Source: Chitiniphilus shinanonensis DSM 23277 (GTDB lineage Bacteria > Pseudomonadota > Gammaproteobacteria > Burkholderiales > Chitinibacteraceae). From it: a stretch of 64,000 nucleotides of DNA. Below the pieces are notes generated by a model. The model saw only the letters and a list, made by a program, of their open reading frames with translations, did no database searches and had not been told where the DNA came from. Shown here piece after piece: positions 38,038 to 46,406 of this stretch (its first letter is position 1; the number at the start of each line of letters is the position of its first letter). The position numbers and the translations under genes were made by a program. The DNA is taken from NCBI RefSeq assembly GCF_000374805.1, contig NZ_KB895345.1, forward strand, positions 1-64,000, read 5' to 3'.

Positions 38038-38089
38038 GCTGGATCCTTGGGCCGAGCGGCGCCGCGCGCCGCCCGCTCTGTTAGACTGA

Positions 38090-38923
38090 ATGATTCGCCG
38101 ATTTTACCCCACTATCCTCGTGCCCTGGCTCGCCCTCATCGCACTCCTTATCTATGTTCTGCTCGGATGGCAGTTCTGCCGAACTCGCCTGAGCGCTGCC
38201 GCACCTGCGCATCCCAGATTGGAAAGCGGCTTGCTGCTGGTGGCACTCGCCCTGCACGGTCTGGCCTTGTGGCCGCCCCTGGCCGTCCCACCGTTGCACT
38301 TTGGCGCCGGCGAAGCGTTGTCGATGACCGCCTGGCTCGCGCTGCTGGTCTTCCTGGTTGGGCAGCTTTCCTTCCGGCTGGATGGCCTGCAACCGCCGTT
38401 GCTGGCATTGGTCATTGCCCTGCTCGGCATCAGCTTGCTGATTCCGCCGGGACACGCACTGACCTATCCGCAGAATGCAGTGTCCCGCCTGCACTTCCTG
38501 GCCGCCATGCTGGCCTACGGCCTGTTCGCCAACGCCGCCGGCCTGGCGATGCTGATGCATCTGGCCGATCGGCGCCTCCACCACGCGGACGCACACCTGC
38601 TGGTGCAGAAACTTCCCCCGTTGATCTCGCTGGAGCGGCTGCTGTTCGCCTGCGTGGCGCTGGGCTTCGCGTGGCTGAGCCTGGCGCTGGGCACCGGGGC
38701 ACTGTTCAGCGAGGAGGTCTTCGGCAAGGCCCTGCAGTTCAACCACAAGATCGTCCTCTCCATCGCTGCCTGGCTGGTGTTTGGTGGGCTGCTGCTGGGG
38801 CGGAAGCTTCGCGGTTGGCGGGGACGAACGGCGATCAGGGCGACACTGCTAGGGTTTGCACTGCTATTACTAGGTTATATCGGCTCACGCTTCGTTCTCG
38901 AGATCCTGCTGCACCGGATGTAA
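38090..38923 (+). CDS. ypjD: inner-membrane protein YpjD, CcsA/HemX family
   Basis: A 277-aa protein with about eight transmembrane helices and the cytochrome c assembly (CcsA-like) fold. Conserved pieces are LHFLAAMLAYGLF and the C-terminal LQFNHKIVLSIAAWLVFGGLL, with a His in QFNHK and one in SRLHF. E. coli ypjD is likewise divergent from ffh. Its function is not established; the family includes heme-handling proteins. The start ATG at 38090 has only a weak ribosome-binding site. Confidence 0.88.
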   Translation: MIRRFYPTILVPWLALIALLIYVLLGWQFCRTRLSAAAPAHPRLESGLLLVALALHGLALWPPLAVPPLHFGAGEALSMTAWLALLVFLVGQLSFRLDGLQPPLLALVIALLGISLLIPPGHALTYPQNAVSRLHFLAAMLAYGLFANAAGLAMLMHLADRRLHHADAHLLVQKLPPLISLERLLFACVALGFAWLSLALGTGALFSEEVFGKALQFNHKIVLSIAAWLVFGGLLLGRKLRGWRGRTAIRATLLGFALLLLGYIGSRFVLEILLHRM

Positions 38924-39075
38924 GCAATCGAGCATCCAGTAAGGCTTTCCGTGCCATCTGCAAGGTGGCGACCACTCAAGAGCAGCCCAATTCCGACCAA
39001 GCCCATAAGCCGATACCTGGGTAGTAGGTGAACAATCGTCAGGCCGATGCTGCCTTACATACGGGATGCCCATCC

Positions 39076-39091
39076 TGGGATGACATTTGCT
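39076..39091 (+). promoter_or_regulatory. candidate sigma-54 promoter upstream of pilB
   Basis: TGGGATGACATTTGCT fits the sigma-54 consensus TGGCACG-N4-TTGCW at GG (-24), GC (-12) and their spacing, with two mismatches in the -24 arm. It lies about 95 bases ahead of the pilB ATG. Type IV pilus genes are sigma-54 controlled in several proteobacteria. The remaining 260-base ypjD/pilB gap holds no gene. Confidence 0.5.
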
Positions 39092-39184
39092 AGACTGCTC
39101 AAAGCCTTGGGGCCAATTGATCTGTCATCGCGCACCAAGACCAAGCCAACCATTCAATTCAAGCGCGCCATATAGCCATCTGCC

Positions 39185-40891
39185 ATGTCGACCACCACTG
39201 TGCCTATTTCCGGTCTTGCACGTTTATTGGTGCAACACGGCCGGCTGGTCGAATCCGACGCGGAAGCCCTGCAGCAATCCGCGAACAACAACAAGACCAC
39301 CTTCATCGAACAACTGATCAGTAGCCGCAAGATTTCCGCGAAGGAACTCGCGGAACTGGGGGCGCAGGCCTTTGGCTATCCGTTGTTCGACCTGGACCAG
39401 ATCGACACCAGCTACATCCCGAGCGGCGTCCTCGACCCCAAGCTGATGCAGGCCAATCGCCTGGTCCCCCTGTTCAAGCGCGGCAGCAAGCTGTTCATCG
39501 GCATTTCGGACATCACCAATCTGCAAGGGCTGGAGGAAGTCCGCTTCCAGAGCGGACTGCAGGTCGAGCCGATCGTGGTGGAGGACAACAAGCTCGCCGC
39601 GCTGATGGGCAAGCTGTTCGAACAATCGGGCGCCAGCCTGAAGGATCTGGCGGTCGACGAAGCGGATCTCGACATCCGGACCGGCGAAGAAGAACAGCAG
39701 GACACCGTCAATGCCGATGTCGACGACGCACCCGTCGTCAAATATCTGCAGAAGATATTGCTCGACGCGATCAATGCCGGCGCTTCCGATATCCATTTCG
39801 AGCCCTACGAAAAGTTCTATCGCATCCGCTATCGCCAGGATGGCGTGTTGCGCGAGATCGCCCAACCGCCGCTGGCCATCAAGGAGAAGCTGGCCTCGCG
39901 CATCAAGGTGATCTCCAAGCTGGATATCTCCGAAAAGCGTGTTCCCCAAGATGGCCGGATGAAATTGGTGCTATCCAAGAGTCGCGCCATCGACTTCCGG
40001 GTCTCCACCCTGCCGACACTGCACGGCGAGAAGATCTGTATCCGGATTCTGGACCCGACCTCGGCCACGCTGGGCATCGATGCGCTGGGCTACGACCCGG
40101 ACCAGAAGGAATCCTTGCTACAGGCCATTCATCGCCCCTACGGCATGGTCCTGGTCACGGGCCCCACCGGCTCCGGCAAGACCGTGTCGCTCTACACCTG
40201 TCTGAATATCCTGAACGAACCCGGCATCAATATCTCGACAGCGGAAGACCCGGCCGAAATCAACCTGCCGGGCATCAATCAGGTCAACGTGAACGACAAG
40301 GCGGGGCTGACGTTCTCCGCCGCGCTCAAGGCCTTCCTGCGGCAGGATCCGGACATCATCATGGTCGGTGAAATCCGCGACCTGGAGACCGCCGATATCG
40401 CGATCAAGGCGGCCCAGACCGGCCACATGGTGTTTTCGACGCTGCACACCAACGATGCGCCGACCACCCTGACCCGGATGCTGAACATGGGCGTCGCGCC
40501 CTTCAACATCGCTTCGTCGGTGATCCTGATCACCGCGCAACGCCTGGCGCGTCGACTCTGCTCGCAATGCAAGGTCCCGGCCGATATCCCGCCGGAAGCG
40601 CTGTTGGCCGCCGGCTATCGCGAGGCCGACCTGGACGGTAGTTGGCAACCCTATCGCCCCGTGGGCTGCGATGCCTGCAAGGGCACCGGCTACAAAGGCC
40701 GGGTCGGCATCTATCAAGTGATGCCGATTTCCGACGAAATGAACCGCATCATCATGAAAAATGGCAATGCCGTGGATATCGCAGATCAAGCCCGCCTCGA
40801 TGGCGTGCGCGATCTGCGTCAATCCGGTCTCATCAAGGTCAAGCAGGGGCTGACTTCCCTTGAGGAAGTCATGGCAGTGACCAACGAATAA
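39185..40891 (+). CDS. pilB: type IV pilus assembly ATPase PilB
   Basis: A 568-aa extension ATPase. The N-terminal MshEN-type domain (1-160) includes FGYPLFDLDQIDTS. The GspE ATPase core has Walker A (VTGPTGSGKTVSLYT, near residue 325), the Asp box around GMVLV and EDPAE, Walker B (IIMVGEIRDLETADIAIKAA) and the His box (STLHTNDAPTTLTRML). A tetracysteine zinc site is present: LCSQCKV and CDACKGTGYKG. It drives pilin polymerisation at the cytoplasmic face. The first of three adjacent pil genes; no retraction ATPase PilT is in the window. Confidence 0.97.
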   Translation: MSTTTVPISGLARLLVQHGRLVESDAEALQQSANNNKTTFIEQLISSRKISAKELAELGAQAFGYPLFDLDQIDTSYIPSGVLDPKLMQANRLVPLFKRGSKLFIGISDITNLQGLEEVRFQSGLQVEPIVVEDNKLAALMGKLFEQSGASLKDLAVDEADLDIRTGEEEQQDTVNADVDDAPVVKYLQKILLDAINAGASDIHFEPYEKFYRIRYRQDGVLREIAQPPLAIKEKLASRIKVISKLDISEKRVPQDGRMKLVLSKSRAIDFRVSTLPTLHGEKICIRILDPTSATLGIDALGYDPDQKESLLQAIHRPYGMVLVTGPTGSGKTVSLYTCLNILNEPGINISTAEDPAEINLPGINQVNVNDKAGLTFSAALKAFLRQDPDIIMVGEIRDLETADIAIKAAQTGHMVFSTLHTNDAPTTLTRMLNMGVAPFNIASSVILITAQRLARRLCSQCKVPADIPPEALLAAGYREADLDGSWQPYRPVGCDACKGTGYKGRVGIYQVMPISDEMNRIIMKNGNAVDIADQARLDGVRDLRQSGLIKVKQGLTSLEEVMAVTNE

Positions 40892-40907
40892 GGGGAGCAA
40901 GACGCAG

Positions 40908-42146
40908 ATGGCCACAGCAGCAGCACGAGCGGCAGCCGCAAACAAGGTGAAGGAATCCACCTTTATCTGGGAAGGCAAGGACCGCGGCGGCAAGGTACTC
41001 AAAGGGGAAATGCGTGCCAGTGGCGAGGCGGTACTGCGCAATCATTTGCGCCGCCAGGGCATCAATGTCACCAAGATCAAGAAGCAGCGCCTGCGTACCG
41101 GGCGCCGCATCACCGATCAGGACGTCACGATGTTCACCCGGCAGATGGCAACGATGCTGAAATCCGGCGTTCCCCTGCTGACCGCCTTCGATATCGTCGC
41201 CAAGGGGCACGGCAACCCTTCCATGACCAAATTGCTCATGGAAATCAAGGCCGATATCGAAACCGGCTCATCGATGACCCAGGCCTTCCGCAAGCATCCC
41301 GCCTATTTCGATGCGTTGTATTGCAACCTTATCCAGGCGGGTGAGCAGGCCGGTATTCTGGACACCCTCCTTGCCCGCCTCGCGACCTACAAGGAAAAGA
41401 TCCTCGGCGTCAAAAAGAAGATCAAGTCGGCGCTCTTTTACCCCACGGCGGTGATTGTGGCGGCGTTCGTCATCACTGCCGTGATCATGATTTTCGTCAT
41501 TCCGGCTTTCAAGGACCTGTTCTCCAGCTTTGGCGCGGACCTTCCTGCCCCGACTCAAATTGTCATTACCTTATCGGATCTTTTTGTCAATTATTGGTGG
41601 CTTATCTTCGGCAGCATAGGTGGTGGCATTTGGTTATTCCTGAAGATATGGAAACGTTCCGAAGCAGTCCAAATTGCCATGGACCGATTCCTCCTGAAAA
41701 TTCCCGTTATCGGGGAAATCATGAAGAACGCCACTATCGCTCGATGGGCGAGAACCTTGTCGACCATGTTTGCCGCCGGCGTTCCTCTGGTTGAGTCTCT
41801 GGAATCGGTCGGCGGCGCCTCGGGAAACTACATCTATCGCATGGCCAGCAAGAAAATCCAGACGGAGGTGGCTACCGGGACCAGCCTGACATTGGCGATG
41901 CAGAATGCCAATGTGTTTCCAAATATGGTGCTTCAGATGACGTCGATCGGCGAGGAGTCCGGCTCGCTCGACTCTATGCTGGGCAAGGTTGCGGATTACT
42001 ACGAAGAAGAAGTGGATAACGCGGTCGAGGCACTTTCAAGCCTGATGGAACCGATCATCATGGTGGTTCTGGGCGTTTTGATTGGCGGTCTGGTCATTGC
42101 AATGTACCTACCTATCTTCAAAATGGGCGAGGCCATCGGCGGATGA
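40908..42146 (+). CDS. pilC: type IV pilus inner-membrane platform protein PilC
   Basis: A 412-aa GspF-family protein with two homologous cytoplasmic helical domains, each followed by transmembrane helices: FTRQMATMLKSGVPLLTAFD and WARTLSTMFAAGVPLVESLE. The N-terminus after a Lys/Ala-rich start reads TFIWEGKDRGGKVLKGEMRA, typical of PilC. It couples PilB to pilin insertion. Ribosome-binding site AAGGGGAG lies 10 bases before the ATG. It overlaps pilD by 4 bases. Confidence 0.97.
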   Translation: MATAAARAAAANKVKESTFIWEGKDRGGKVLKGEMRASGEAVLRNHLRRQGINVTKIKKQRLRTGRRITDQDVTMFTRQMATMLKSGVPLLTAFDIVAKGHGNPSMTKLLMEIKADIETGSSMTQAFRKHPAYFDALYCNLIQAGEQAGILDTLLARLATYKEKILGVKKKIKSALFYPTAVIVAAFVITAVIMIFVIPAFKDLFSSFGADLPAPTQIVITLSDLFVNYWWLIFGSIGGGIWLFLKIWKRSEAVQIAMDRFLLKIPVIGEIMKNATIARWARTLSTMFAAGVPLVESLESVGGASGNYIYRMASKKIQTEVATGTSLTLAMQNANVFPNMVLQMTSIGEESGSLDSMLGKVADYYEEEVDNAVEALSSLMEPIIMVVLGVLIGGLVIAMYLPIFKMGEAIGG

Positions 42147-43012
42147 TGTTCTGGCAATTGCTGGGTGAAAACCCGCTGTTCTACAGCGGGTTTTTATTCG
42201 TACTGGGCCTGCTGGTCGGCAGCTTTCTCAATGTGGTCATTCATCGCCTGCCCAGGATGATCGAGGCAGAATTCCGCCAGGAATGCCGGGCACTCGATCA
42301 GCCGGACGAAGCCACGCCCATACCGCGTCCGGCCTATAACCTGATGGTTCCGCGCTCCGCGTGCCCTAGCTGTGGCCGGCCGATCCGCGCGAGCGAGAAT
42401 ATTCCAGTCGTGAGTTATCTGCTGCTCAAGGGACGCTGCAAAGGTTGTGGCGCCGCCATCAGCCTCCGTTATCCTGCGGTCGAGTTGCTGACTGCAATCC
42501 TCACTGCCGCGGTAGGCTGGTATTTTGGGCCGACCCTTCCTGGTATCGGCGCCGTGGCGTTGACCTGGGCGCTGATTGCGCTGTTTTTCATCGACGCCGA
42601 CACCTACCTGCTCCCCGACTCGATCACACTGCCATTGGTATGGCTGGGATTGCTGATCAACCTGATGGGGGGATTCGTCCCCTTGCAGGATGCAGTATTA
42701 GGCGCGGTATTCGGCTATCTGTCGCTGTGGAGCATTTATTGGCTCTTCAAATTGGTGACAGGCAAGGAAGGCATGGGTTATGGCGATTTCAAGTTGCTGG
42801 CGGCACTCGGAGCGTGGTTTGGCTGGCAGGCGCTCCCTCTGGTCATTCTGTTGTCTTCCGTCGCCGGCGCCGTCATCGGAATCGCACTGGCCTGGGCTGC
42901 CCGCCGGGGCTTTTCCAAACCGATGCCATTCGGGCCCTATCTGGCAGTTGCCGGCTGGCTGGTATTGATCTGGGGAGCTTCATTGCAACATTTGATCTTT
43001 CCCCATTGGTAA
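42143..43012 (+). CDS. pilD: type IV prepilin peptidase/N-methyltransferase PilD
   Basis: A 289-aa bifunctional aspartyl protease and methylase that cleaves and methylates prepilins. The cytoplasmic zinc loop is present (SACPSCGRPI, near 73, and GRCKGCGAAI). The catalytic aspartates are in FIDADTYLLPD (about 150) and GYGDFKLLA (about 214). The N-terminal membrane segment is GSFLNVVIHRLP. It also serves type II secretion in organisms that have it. A terminator-like hairpin lies within codons 9-18. Confidence 0.96.
   Translation: MMFWQLLGENPLFYSGFLFVLGLLVGSFLNVVIHRLPRMIEAEFRQECRALDQPDEATPIPRPAYNLMVPRSACPSCGRPIRASENIPVVSYLLLKGRCKGCGAAISLRYPAVELLTAILTAAVGWYFGPTLPGIGAVALTWALIALFFIDADTYLLPDSITLPLVWLGLLINLMGGFVPLQDAVLGAVFGYLSLWSIYWLFKLVTGKEGMGYGDFKLLAALGAWFGWQALPLVILLSSVAGAVIGIALAWAARRGFSKPMPFGPYLAVAGWLVLIWGASLQHLIFPHW
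42168..42195 (+). other. terminator-like hairpin inside pilD coding sequence
   Basis: A perfect 12-bp stem AAAACCCGCTGT / ACAGCGGGTTTT with a 3-base loop is followed by one more T and ATT. It has the look of a rho-independent terminator but sits within codons 9-18 of pilD. It could reduce pilD expression relative to pilBC. Confidence 0.55.
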
Positions 43013-43016
43013 ACCG

Positions 43017-43622
43017 ATGAAAGTCGTCGGCCTGACAGGTGGAATTGGCAGCGGCAAATCCACGGTGGCGGCACTGTTTGCACAATTGGGCGTGCCGGTC
43101 GTCGACACCGACCTCATTGCCCACCAGTTGTCCATTCCGCCCTCCCCCGCCTTGGAGGACGTCGCGGCAGTATTCGGCAAGGAATATCTAGGCTCCGATG
43201 GCGCCCTGGATCGGGCCAGGATGCGTGAACGGATTTTCGAAGATCCGGCCGCCCGTATTCGGCTGGATGCGATCTTTCATCCCAGGATTCGCAAAGCAGC
43301 CCAAACGGAATTGGCAAGCCTGAGTGACGGCCCCTATGCTCTATTGGTCGTGCCGCTGTTGTTCGAAGCCGATGGGTTTCGCGGGCTGGTTGACCGCTCG
43401 CTGGTGGTAAATTGCACGCAGGAACAACAGTTGGCGCGTATTCTCCAACGATCGGGGATAAATCGTAGCCTTGCGGAACGGATCATCCTCAGTCAGCTAC
43501 CGCCAGCCAAGCGCCTTGCCCTCGCGGACGACATCCTGGAGAACAATGGCTCGCTGTCGGAGCTACAGCGGCAAGTCGAGGCTTGTCATGATCGATACTT
43601 GAAATGGGCCAACGACCATTGA
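43017..43622 (+). CDS. coaE: dephospho-CoA kinase
   Basis: A 201-aa kinase that performs the last step of coenzyme A synthesis. The P-loop GLTGGIGSGKSTVAAL is at residues 5-20, the DTDLIAH substrate motif follows at about 30, and the lid carries the pair ERIILSQLP. VVPLLFEADG is the conserved core strand. It starts 5 bases after pilD, the usual pilD-coaE-zapD arrangement of beta- and gammaproteobacteria. Confidence 0.96.
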   Translation: MKVVGLTGGIGSGKSTVAALFAQLGVPVVDTDLIAHQLSIPPSPALEDVAAVFGKEYLGSDGALDRARMRERIFEDPAARIRLDAIFHPRIRKAAQTELASLSDGPYALLVVPLLFEADGFRGLVDRSLVVNCTQEQQLARILQRSGINRSLAERIILSQLPPAKRLALADDILENNGSLSELQRQVEACHDRYLKWANDH

Positions 43623-43698
43623 AACTAGCCTTACGTAACGGGTTTTCAAACCGGCGCCATTGCTGCAAAATCGGGTATCTTTTTGTATCCGCCCTGCC

Positions 43699-44457
43699 GT
43701 GATCAGCTACGAGTTCCCCATCAACGAGCGCATCCGCACCCTGCTGCGGCTGGAGCACCTGTATGACCGCACCGCGTTGTTCGCGGGTCGGGCAGATGCG
43801 GTGGACCACCATGTCGCGCTGCTCGGCATCTTCGAAATCATGGAAGTGGCCAGCAGGGCCGACCTGAAGTCCGACCTGTTGCAGGAACTAGAGCGGCAGC
43901 GCCAAACGCTGGCATCCCTGCGCAACAATCCCCATATCTCCGAAGCCGCCCTCGAAGGCGTGCTGGCCGAGATCGAAACCGTACACGCCCGCATGCTCGA
44001 CATGACCGGCAAGTTCGGCCAGTACCTGCGGGAAAACGAATGGCTGATGACCATCAAGCAACGCCTTTCGATTCCCGGTGGCGCCTGCGAGTTCGACCTG
44101 CCTTCGTACCACTATTGGCAACAATTGCCCGCGGAACGCCGCCAGACGGAGGTCGATCGCTGGTTTCGCCCGCTCACCCCCATCAAGCAAGGCATCGACA
44201 TCGTCCTGCGCCTGCTGCGTGACTCGGCCCGCGTCAGCCACTACACCGCGCACCAAGGTACTTTCCAGCAGATGTCCGGCGGCAAGACGATCCAGATGTT
44301 GCGTGTCACGCTGCCCAGCGACCTGCCGGTCGTGCCCGAGCTTTCCGCGAACCGCTACGCGATCAACGTCCGCTTCGTCCACCCCTCCACCAGTGGCGAA
44401 AGACCACGCGTAGTCGATGGCGACATCGATTTCAGCCTCGGCTACTGCAATCTGTGA
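43699..44457 (+). CDS. zapD: cell division protein ZapD
   Basis: A 252-aa protein that crosslinks FtsZ filaments and stabilises the Z-ring. The GTG start at 43699 gives MISYEFPINERIRTLLRLEH, the normal family N-terminus; an upstream ATG at 43660 adds 13 unrelated residues. The helical domain (to about 120) is followed by a beta-rich domain with TPIKQGIDIVLRLLRDSA and the C-terminal VVDGDIDFSLGYCN. It overlaps yacG by 4 bases. Confidence 0.93.
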   Translation: MISYEFPINERIRTLLRLEHLYDRTALFAGRADAVDHHVALLGIFEIMEVASRADLKSDLLQELERQRQTLASLRNNPHISEAALEGVLAEIETVHARMLDMTGKFGQYLRENEWLMTIKQRLSIPGGACEFDLPSYHYWQQLPAERRQTEVDRWFRPLTPIKQGIDIVLRLLRDSARVSHYTAHQGTFQQMSGGKTIQMLRVTLPSDLPVVPELSANRYAINVRFVHPSTSGERPRVVDGDIDFSLGYCNL

Positions 44458-44642
44458 AACCTCGCCTCGTCCCTTGTCCCAAGTGCGGCACACTCACGCC
44501 GTTCTCGCCCGACAACCCGTATCGCCCATTCTGTTCCGCCCGCTGCCGTACCGACGATTTGGCCTCGTGGGCCGAAGAGAAGTACCGCATCGAGGGCAGC
44601 GATGCCGGCGAAGAACCGCCGCTTCCGCCTCCGCTGGACTGA
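44454..44642 (+). CDS. yacG: DNA gyrase inhibitor/zinc protein YacG
   Basis: A 62-aa protein with a GTG start inside the zapD stop (GTGA). The zinc site is CPKCG and FCSARCRTDDLASWAEEKY, the latter the YacG signature. In E. coli YacG binds GyrB and inhibits gyrase. The C-terminus is acidic and Pro-rich. Neighbour order coaE-zapD-yacG is the classic one. Confidence 0.95.
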   Translation: MKPRLVPCPKCGTLTPFSPDNPYRPFCSARCRTDDLASWAEEKYRIEGSDAGEEPPLPPPLD

Positions 44643-44779
44643 TCCCGGCATCCGCCAGCCGACGGGCGCTACAGCGGCGTAGCAGCGTCCCCCTTCGTGT
44701 CACACGGCGTTCAAGCAAACGTCATCGTTTTTTCACCCGACCGCCTTAATTTGTGTTCCGACGCCCAGGAGGAACATGA

Positions 44780-45532
44780 ATGCTGCAGCAACTGCAAAAC
44801 GTTGGTACCGAAAAGCGTAGACGCCCGCTCTCCCTGGCGTTCGCCTCGACGCCGGGTCATCTGCGCGCAGCGCAGGCCCTGCGCTACAAGGTCTTTGCCG
44901 AGGAAATGGGGGCAGCCCTCAAATGCCGCGAACCAGGGCTGGATCAGGATCTGTTCGACGCCTACTGCGAGCACCTGCTGGTGCAGGATGATGAAACCGG
45001 CGAAGTGGTCGGCACCTACCGCATCCTGCCACCGCACCAGGCGCGCAAGCTGGGCAGCTACTACGCCGACACCGAGTTCGACCTTACCCGCCTGCAACAC
45101 CTGCGCAATCAGTTCGTCGAGGTGGGCCGCTCGTGTGTCCACCCGGACTATCGCAACGGCGCCACCATCGCCTTGCTCTGGTCCGGTCTCGCGGAGTACA
45201 TGCAGCGCCACGGGTACCAGTATCTGATCGGCTGCGCCAGCATGTCACTGGCCGACGGCGGGCATCACGCGGCCAGCCTGTACCGGAAGATCGCCGAAGC
45301 CGCCTATGCGCCGGTAGAGTGGCGCGTCTTCCCTCGTTGTCCGCTGCCCCTGGCAGCACTCGACCAGAAGATCCCCGTCATGGTGCCTCCCCTGATCAAA
45401 GGCTACCTGCGCGCCGGTGCGCTGGTATGCGGCGAACCGGCCTGGGATCCCGACTTCAACACTGCCGATCTTTTCGTTCTGCTGCCAATGCAGCGGATCG
45501 AGACGCGCTATGCCAAGCATTTCCTGCGCTGA
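44780..45532 (+). CDS. olsB: OlsB-like N-acyltransferase (ornithine lipid synthesis)
   Basis: A 250-aa GNAT/autoinducer-synthase-fold protein of the COG3176 group. The ATG at 44780 is well placed after AGGAGG; an ATG 4 bases upstream is out of frame. Motifs are ALRYKVFAEEMGA, EVVGTYRILPPHQA, EVGRSCVHPDYRNGATIALL and GCASMSLADGGHHAASLYRK, all seen in OlsB, which uses 3-hydroxyacyl-ACP to N-acylate ornithine. The next gene is an O-acyltransferase like OlsA, which supports the assignment. The family is often mislabelled as hemolysin. An amino acid other than ornithine remains possible. Confidence 0.8.
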   Translation: MLQQLQNVGTEKRRRPLSLAFASTPGHLRAAQALRYKVFAEEMGAALKCREPGLDQDLFDAYCEHLLVQDDETGEVVGTYRILPPHQARKLGSYYADTEFDLTRLQHLRNQFVEVGRSCVHPDYRNGATIALLWSGLAEYMQRHGYQYLIGCASMSLADGGHHAASLYRKIAEAAYAPVEWRVFPRCPLPLAALDQKIPVMVPPLIKGYLRAGALVCGEPAWDPDFNTADLFVLLPMQRIETRYAKHFLR

Positions 45533-45632
45533 CGCCGACGCAATAAGCACATGGCCCGTTTCGGGGGATGTCGCTAAACTCGCTGAGTCTTTAGTTTCCG
45601 CTCAGCCCGCCGGCGACAGCCGGATTGCGTCC

Positions 45633-46406
45633 ATGTATCGACACTGGCTTCGCCTGCAACGCCTCTTCAGCGTCCTGTGCCATCTGGGCATGGGCATCGC
45701 CATTGCCACCTGGCGCTTTCCGCGCATGGACGAAAACGCACGTCTTTGCCGGATTCAGGCCTGGTCGCGCACCCTGGCCAAGAAGCTGGGCATCACTGTC
45801 CGGGTCCAGGGCGTGGTGCCCGGATTGTATCCGCCCAATCACCTGCTGCTCGCCAATCATATTTCCTGGTTGGACATCTTCGTGCTGAACACGGAAACGG
45901 TGTCCCGCTTCGTCGCCAAATCGGAGATCAGGGGATGGCCGGTGGTAGGCAGCCTGTGCCATGCAGCCGGAACCTTGTTCATCGAGAGGGAGCGCAAGCG
46001 CGATACGGCACGGGTGAGCAACGCCATGATCGATGCCCTGCGCGAAGGGCATTGCGTTGCGGTATTCCCGGAAGGCACCACCTCGGACGGCCGCTGCATC
46101 CTGCCCTTCCGTTCTTCCCTGTTGCAGGCGGCGATCGACTCCGACGCCACCATCCAGCCGATCTATCTGCGTTACGTCGACACCGCCGGCAACTGGAACG
46201 ACGCCGCCGCATACATCAACGAGATGTCGCTCAGCCAATCGCTGTGGCGTTTGCTGGGAGCGCAGGGGCTGGTCGCGGAAATCAACTTCCTGGCCCCCTT
46301 TGCCGTGGACGGCGAAGATCGCCGCACCTTGACGCGCTATGCGGAGACGCGCATCAAGGCTGCGCACGAAGCTCTCAACGGCCTTCAGGCCTCGCCCACC
46401 GCCTGA
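45633..46406 (+). CDS. olsA: OlsA-like lysophospholipid/lyso-ornithine acyltransferase
   Basis: A 257-aa PlsC-family protein. The start at 45633 gives MYRHWLRLQRLFSVLCHLGM, with one membrane helix; the long open extension to 45417 overlaps olsB and is rejected. The acyltransferase blocks are NHISWLDIFVLN (His-x4-Asp), GTLFIERERKRDT and VFPEGTTSDG. It should add the second acyl chain to lyso-ornithine lipid, or make phosphatidic acid if it is instead a plsC paralogue. The position after olsB favours the first. Confidence 0.8.
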   Translation: MYRHWLRLQRLFSVLCHLGMGIAIATWRFPRMDENARLCRIQAWSRTLAKKLGITVRVQGVVPGLYPPNHLLLANHISWLDIFVLNTETVSRFVAKSEIRGWPVVGSLCHAAGTLFIERERKRDTARVSNAMIDALREGHCVAVFPEGTTSDGRCILPFRSSLLQAAIDSDATIQPIYLRYVDTAGNWNDAAAYINEMSLSQSLWRLLGAQGLVAEINFLAPFAVDGEDRRTLTRYAETRIKAAHEALNGLQASPTA

